A stretch of DNA of 64,000 nucleotides. Origin: QHXW01 sp035297145 (GTDB lineage Bacteria > Acidobacteriota > Terriglobia > Bryobacterales > Bryobacteraceae). The position numbers were made by a program, and so were the translations under genes. The DNA lies in NCBI GenBank assembly GCA_035297145.1, contig DATGZN010000006.1:124001-188000 (forward strand). The letters are read 5' to 3'. The notes beneath the pieces are model-generated. The model did not search any database, was not told the DNA's origin, and saw nothing but the letters and a program-made list of their open reading frames with translations. This document shows, in pieces, positions 60,325 to 64,000 of this stretch. Numbering within the stretch: position 1 is the first letter of the stretch; every line of letters starts with the position of its first letter.

Positions 60325-62051
60325 GGATCATTCTAGCAGCGCTGATCGGCACCGCGTCCATTCTCGCCGCGGAAGAGGTTGCCTATCGCAACTCGAAACC
60401 CGGCGTGGCTTACGTCGGATCTCGCGTCTGCGCGGGTTGCCACGCCAAGATATACCAGGACTACAGCGCCACCGCGATGGGCCGATCCATGGACCTGGCA
60501 GCCAGCGCACGCCAACGAAAAAACGTGAGTTTCACCGCGACGATCTTCACGGAAAAACTCAACCGCCATTTTGAAGTTTATCCACAAGGCCAAGATGTTT
60601 TTCAAAGGGAATACGAACTGGATTCGAGCGGGCGCGAAGTATTCAGGACCAATTACAAACTGGAGTACACCATTGGTTCGGGAGTCAACGGCTACACATA
60701 CATAATCCGGCGCGGGGATTACCTGTTTCAGGCGCCGCTGTCGTATTACTCGCGAAAGCAAGCATGGGATCTGTCGCCGGGTTACGAATTGGATGACCAC
60801 GGCTTCAACCGGCCTGTGGCAGCCGCCTGCATCGCCTGTCACAGCGGCCAGCCCCAACCGGTTCGAGACCGTGAAGGGCTGTTTGCCAATCCGCCTTTTC
60901 GCGAGCTTGCGATCGGCTGCGAGAATTGTCACGGTCCCGGCGCGCTACACGTGGCCGAGAGGGGGCGATCAAAACCGGCAGCAAATGCTGATGACACGAT
61001 CGTCAATCCCAAGAATCTGCCGGCTCGCCCGGCAGAAGACGTCTGCATGAATTGCCACCAGGGCGGGGATACAAGAGTACTCGTCCCCGGAAAAGGCTAT
61101 TTTGACTTTCGTCCTGGCACTCCGCTTCGCGACACGGTTGCCATTCTCCGCGTGCCGCCGAAGCGTGACGACCCACTCGAGACCGACTTGCTGGAGCACC
61201 ATTTCTCGATGCAATTGAGCAAGTGTTTCCGGGCGAGCGACGGTCGTCTGCGATGTCTCACGTGCCATCAGATTCATTCCATGCCCTCGCCGGCGGGAGC
61301 CGCAGCGTACTACCGCAGCCGATGCCTGAGCTGCCACACCGACGCGGCTTGTAGGCTGGCAAAAGAACAACGAGCGGAGCACGGAGACGACTGCGCCGCT
61401 TGCCATATGCCTAAGCGGAACGTGCAGCTTATCGCGCATTCCGCGCTCACGAATCATCGCATCGTTGCCCGGCCGGACGAGCCGCTTCCGGAAGCCGCAT
61501 TCCACGCGACCACCGCCGATCTGCCGGATCTGGTTTATCTCAATCGTTCGGCCGGTTCCGATCGAGCCTCGCTGCCGCTCGTCATGCTGCTGCAAGCCTA
61601 TGGCGAGCTGATGGAACGGGATCCGGATTACCGGGCGCGCTACTTTGCTGTACTCGATGAACTAAACCGGTCGGCGCCGGACCAGCCTCTGGTGCAAGCT
61701 GCCCTGGGCAGGAAAGCCCTTCTGGAGAACGCATCGAACGACAGTGCAATTGAGCATCTGACCCGCGCCATCCAGCTCGGTTTCGCCGCCCCAGCCGTTT
61801 ACGAAGACTTGGCCACGGCCCTGGTGCGGGCTGGCCGCGAGGCGGATGCCGTCCGCAAACTACAGCGCGGCATCGAGCTGGCGCCTTACACACCGGTGCT
61901 CTACAAGCTGCTGGCCCTGCGTCACATCAATCTCAAGCAGTATTCCGAAGCTAAAAAGACTTTGGAACTCTATGTAAATCTCTTCCCGGAAGATGATTTC
62001 ATGAGAGGCTTGCTACTCAAAGTACAACACACGGATACTTCCGGTCGATGA
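60321..62051 (+). CDS. Multihaem cytochrome c with C-terminal TPR, exported
   Basis: 576 residues from GTG 60321, which overlaps the stop of the upstream cytochrome gene (GGTGAGG) and starts a clear leader (VRIILAALIGTASILAAEE). Seven haem-c motifs: CAGCH, CIACH, CENCH, CMNCH, CLTCH, CLSCH and CAACH. The final 120 residues hold TPRs (NASNDSAIEHLTRAIQLGFAAPAVYEDLATALVRAG, VLYKLLALRHINLKQYSEAKKTLELYVNLFP). With the upstream gene it makes a two-gene cytochrome unit, TPR first then haems in one and the reverse in the other, a mirrored layout that suggests they interact. Substrate not evident. Confidence 0.9.
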   Translation: MRIILAALIGTASILAAEEVAYRNSKPGVAYVGSRVCAGCHAKIYQDYSATAMGRSMDLAASARQRKNVSFTATIFTEKLNRHFEVYPQGQDVFQREYELDSSGREVFRTNYKLEYTIGSGVNGYTYIIRRGDYLFQAPLSYYSRKQAWDLSPGYELDDHGFNRPVAAACIACHSGQPQPVRDREGLFANPPFRELAIGCENCHGPGALHVAERGRSKPAANADDTIVNPKNLPARPAEDVCMNCHQGGDTRVLVPGKGYFDFRPGTPLRDTVAILRVPPKRDDPLETDLLEHHFSMQLSKCFRASDGRLRCLTCHQIHSMPSPAGAAAYYRSRCLSCHTDAACRLAKEQRAEHGDDCAACHMPKRNVQLIAHSALTNHRIVARPDEPLPEAAFHATTADLPDLVYLNRSAGSDRASLPLVMLLQAYGELMERDPDYRARYFAVLDELNRSAPDQPLVQAALGRKALLENASNDSAIEHLTRAIQLGFAAPAVYEDLATALVRAGREADAVRKLQRGIELAPYTPVLYKLLALRHINLKQYSEAKKTLELYVNLFPEDDFMRGLLLKVQHTDTSGR

Positions 62052-62125
62052 TGAGACGCGCGGGAATCAGTCGCGCATCCTGGTAAATCCCCTCCAGCTT
62101 ATGTTACGTTCGTTCAAACGATTTT

Positions 62126-63157
62126 ATGCCCGTTCGGATGAAGGACGTCGCTCACGATCTCAATGTATCCGTAGTTACCGTCTCAAAAGCTCTACGAGAT
62201 CAAAGCGATATCAGCCTGGCAACCAAGAAACGCATTCTCAAGCGAGCCCGCGAGTTGAATTATCAGCCGAATTGGATCGCCCGCAGCCTGGTCAGCGGGC
62301 GCACCCATACGATTGGCCTGGTCGTTCCCGATTTGATGTACTCCTTTTTCGCCGAAGTAGCCAAGGGCCTTACCGAGAAGCTTCGTCCGTTCCGTTACCA
62401 GGTACTGATATCGATTTCCGAAGAGGACCCCACTCTAGAGCGCGAGGAGATCGACTTATTGCTCGCCCGGCGCGTGGACGGCCTAGTTCTCGCCTCGGCG
62501 CAGCCGCCGACTTCTCCCGGACTATTCCGGACGATCGAAGAACGCAAAGTGCCGTACGTGCTGATTGACCGCAAGATCTTAGGGCTTAAGGCGAACTACG
62601 TCGGTGTTGACGATGAAAAAATCGGCGAGATGGCGACCGAGCATTTGATCACGTGCGGCTGCCGTGCGATTGCGCACATAAGCGGGCCCAAAATTGGCAC
62701 GGCGGTCGGTAGGCTGGCCGGGTACCGTCTAGCGCTGGAGCGCCATAGTCGCCTGGCGCCGGCCAGTTTGGTGGTCCGTGGAGGCTCCGAGGATGATGGC
62801 GGTTATCAAGCCATGCGCCGGTTGCTGCGCTTGAAGCACCCCCCGGACGGTGTGTTCTGCTTCAACGACCCGGTTGCGGCTGGGGCGGTCAAAGCGGTTC
62901 TGGAAGCAGGGTTGAGGATTCCACAGGACATTGCTCTGGTCGGGGTGGGAAATGTGCATTACTCGGACCAGCTGCGCGTTCCGCTCAGTACGGTCGATCA
63001 AAGCAGCGCTCAAGTGGGACGAAACGCCGCGGAACTCCTTCTGCGCCTTATTGAGAAGCGAACTCGGGGTACTCGAGCTATTCTATTGCCGCCACGGCTC
63101 ATTGTGCGGGACTCCAGCCTTCGCAACGGCGCTGTTCGCACTCCTGCTCAGGAGTGA
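62126..63157 (+). CDS. LacI-family transcriptional regulator
   Basis: 343 residues. The N-terminal helix-turn-helix is typical (MKDVAHDLNVSVVTVSKALRDQSDISLATKKRILKRARELNYQPNWIARSL). The periplasmic-binding-like effector domain follows: TIGLVVPDLMYSFFAEVAKGL, RRVDGLVLASAQ, YVGVDDEKIGEMATEHLI, DGVFCFNDPVAAGA and ALVGVGNVHYSDQLRVPLSTVDQ. The inducer is likely a sugar or oligosaccharide. The immediately downstream TonB-dependent receptor, with a palindromic site and promoter between them, is the most likely target, plus itself. A sugar-responsive uptake unit is inferred. Confidence 0.93.
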   Translation: MPVRMKDVAHDLNVSVVTVSKALRDQSDISLATKKRILKRARELNYQPNWIARSLVSGRTHTIGLVVPDLMYSFFAEVAKGLTEKLRPFRYQVLISISEEDPTLEREEIDLLLARRVDGLVLASAQPPTSPGLFRTIEERKVPYVLIDRKILGLKANYVGVDDEKIGEMATEHLITCGCRAIAHISGPKIGTAVGRLAGYRLALERHSRLAPASLVVRGGSEDDGGYQAMRRLLRLKHPPDGVFCFNDPVAAGAVKAVLEAGLRIPQDIALVGVGNVHYSDQLRVPLSTVDQSSAQVGRNAAELLLRLIEKRTRGTRAILLPPRLIVRDSSLRNGAVRTPAQE

Positions 63158-63205
63158 AGGCTGAAAAAACAACCACTTACCTCAGGGATCTCAAATCCTC
63201 AACTT

Positions 63206-63225
63206 AAGCGTTTACGTAATCGCTT
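63206..63225. promoter_or_regulatory. Candidate LacI-type operator
   Basis: AAGCG-T-TTACGTAA-T-CGCTT: arms AAGCG (63206-63210) and CGCTT (63221-63225) with the palindromic core TTACGTAA, so 18 of 20 positions are symmetric. A central CG dinucleotide is the hallmark of LacI-family operators. It is 49 bases after the regulator gene and about 63 bases before the -35 of the receptor promoter. Confidence 0.6.
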
Positions 63226-63288
63226 ACGACACCCCTAGCCGATCTTCGGACCTCGCCCAGCAATTAACAGAAATCTACTACTTTTTCA

Positions 63289-63317
63289 TTGACACAGGTG
63301 GAAAACGGTGAGATATT
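63289..63317 (+). promoter_or_regulatory. Sigma70-like promoter of the TonB-receptor gene
   Basis: TTGACA (63289-63294), 17-base spacer, GATATT (63312-63317), then GGAGGGAG just before the ATG at 63361. It sits downstream of the operator candidate. Confidence 0.55.
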
Positions 63318-63360
63318 CTCCAGAACAACTAGAACGTCTCGACCTCTGAAGGAGGGAGCC

Positions 63361-64000
63361 ATGTTCGCTGCTCGGCAGTTGGCTGATCGTTCAGGTGCCC
63401 CTTGTGGCACCTTTCTTGGGCAACTGATGCGCTTCATTCTGTTGCTCGTTCTAACCCTCACGTTCTTGCCCGTTAGGGTATCCGCACAACTTTCCACGGC
63501 GTCGGTTACCGGCGTTGTCCACGATTCCAGCGGGAGCATCATCCCACAGGTGAAAATCACCTTACGGAATGTCGATACGACCGTCGAACACGCTGCGCAA
63601 TCCAATAATGCGGGCAATTACGTTTTCCTGAGTATCACGCCGGGTCAGTACACGCTACAGGCGGAAGCGCAAGGATTTGAGGTGTCGAAAACGGCTGCGT
63701 TCACCCTTGAGGTCAACCAAACTGTCACGTTCGATTTGATCATGCAGGTCGGTACGGTCCAGCAGAGCGTGACGGTGGAAACCTCCGGCGAACTGGTGCA
63801 ATCGGCAACTTCCGAACTGGGTGCCGTGGTGGCCGAGAAGCAGGTGGTCGATTTGCCACTGAACGGCCGCAACTTCACCCAACTGCTTTCACTGACGCCC
63901 GGAGTGGCGCCGGTCAGCGTTTCGCAGAACTCGGGCGGGTTCGGTAACGTCTTCAGCGGGAGCTCCTTTGAATTTCCAGCCATTAATGGCCAGACAAACC
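63361..64000 (+). CDS. Oar-like TonB-dependent receptor (3' end outside window)
   Basis: The first 213 residues of an outer-membrane receptor; it runs past the window end. A leader of about 40 residues (hydrophobic core LMRFILLLVLTLTFLP, cleavage near VSAQL) is followed by a CarboxypepD_reg-like beta-sandwich (STASVTGVVHDSSGSI, GNYVFLSITPGQYTLQ). A TonB-box/plug region follows with the acidobacterial signature LPLNGRNF and TQLLSLTPGVA. The start at 63361 is chosen for the GGAGGGAG ribosome-binding site. The family imports oligosaccharides or other large ligands, and control by the upstream LacI-type regulator suggests a sugar. Confidence 0.88.
   Translation, partial: MFAARQLADRSGAPCGTFLGQLMRFILLLVLTLTFLPVRVSAQLSTASVTGVVHDSSGSIIPQVKITLRNVDTTVEHAAQSNNAGNYVFLSITPGQYTLQAEAQGFEVSKTAAFTLEVNQTVTFDLIMQVGTVQQSVTVETSGELVQSATSELGAVVAEKQVVDLPLNGRNFTQLLSLTPGVAPVSVSQNSGGFGNVFSGSSFEFPAINGQTN

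Noticed and set aside
1..64000. tRNA, rRNA, CRISPR, complete insertion sequence, phage
   Set aside because: Scanned by eye for the usual landmarks and found none; a fragment of an IS6-type transposase is the only mobile-element trace.

Overview
The window looks like a chromosomal segment of a soil acidobacterium, most like the Bryobacterales/Solibacter group. I infer this from gene content, not from any search. The pointers are a winged-helix/TPR regulator of CadC type, a MacB/ADOP-type ABC permease, a paired DUF1501 and cytochrome-c/DUF1549-1553 (PSD1) module, an Oar-like TonB receptor with the LPLNGRNF motif, many Tat-exported sugar-acid enzymes and PQQ dehydrogenases. Coding is dense, GC-rich and on both strands.

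Layout. 1-5.3 kb: LytS/LytTR two-component pair (kinase cut by the window start), a PiT phosphate transporter and a winged-helix/TPR regulator. 5.4-11.4 kb: a small secreted protein, a scar holding a truncated TIR domain and an orphan ORF placed against the 3' end of rlmN, rlmN itself, an M16 protease, a short asparaginase-like protein and a Cys-rich coiled-coil protein. 11.4-16.9 kb: a complete minus-strand formate dehydrogenase operon (fdhA-fdhB-gamma-fdhE). Its catalytic subunit is split by an in-frame UGA that is almost certainly selenocysteine, with a SECIS-like hairpin straight after it. 17-21 kb: thioredoxin-like protein, ABC ATPase, an ABC permease cut short and abutting the tail of a peptidoglycan-binding protein, a frameshifted membrane protein, a DUF218 protein. 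21-27 kb: an AlkP-superfamily phosphodiesterase and a minus-strand three-gene cassette (nine-residue-repeat protein, B12-type radical SAM enzyme, GNAT).

27-44 kb is a carbohydrate and redox region: ThuA-like protein, SMP-30 lactonase-like lipoprotein, ABM-like protein, bicupin (apparent ACG start), aldo/keto reductase, L-rhamnonate-dehydratase-like enzyme, two different PQQ quinohaemoproteins, an rlpA gene with an amber stop, a second enolase-superfamily enzyme, a metallothionein and a large esterase.

44-53.5 kb is an L-fucose scavenging locus: an IS6-type transposase remnant, a decayed GH29 fucosidase, two intact GH29 fucosidases, an SDR (candidate L-fucose dehydrogenase), a RhaM-type mutarotase and an L-fuconate dehydratase. 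Together they would release L-fucose and convert it by the non-phosphorylative route to 2-keto-3-deoxy-L-fuconate; a lactonase and the final cleavage enzymes are not next to them. 53.5-62 kb: DUF1501/PSD1 pair and two TPR-multihaem cytochromes c (8 and 7 CxxCH). 62-64 kb: a LacI-type regulator, a palindromic operator candidate and the start of a TonB-dependent receptor.

Several genes carry single-base frameshifts or stops (about 19205, 36007, 47.8 kb, 48549). They may be real decay or sequence errors. No tRNA, rRNA, CRISPR array or intact insertion sequence was seen.
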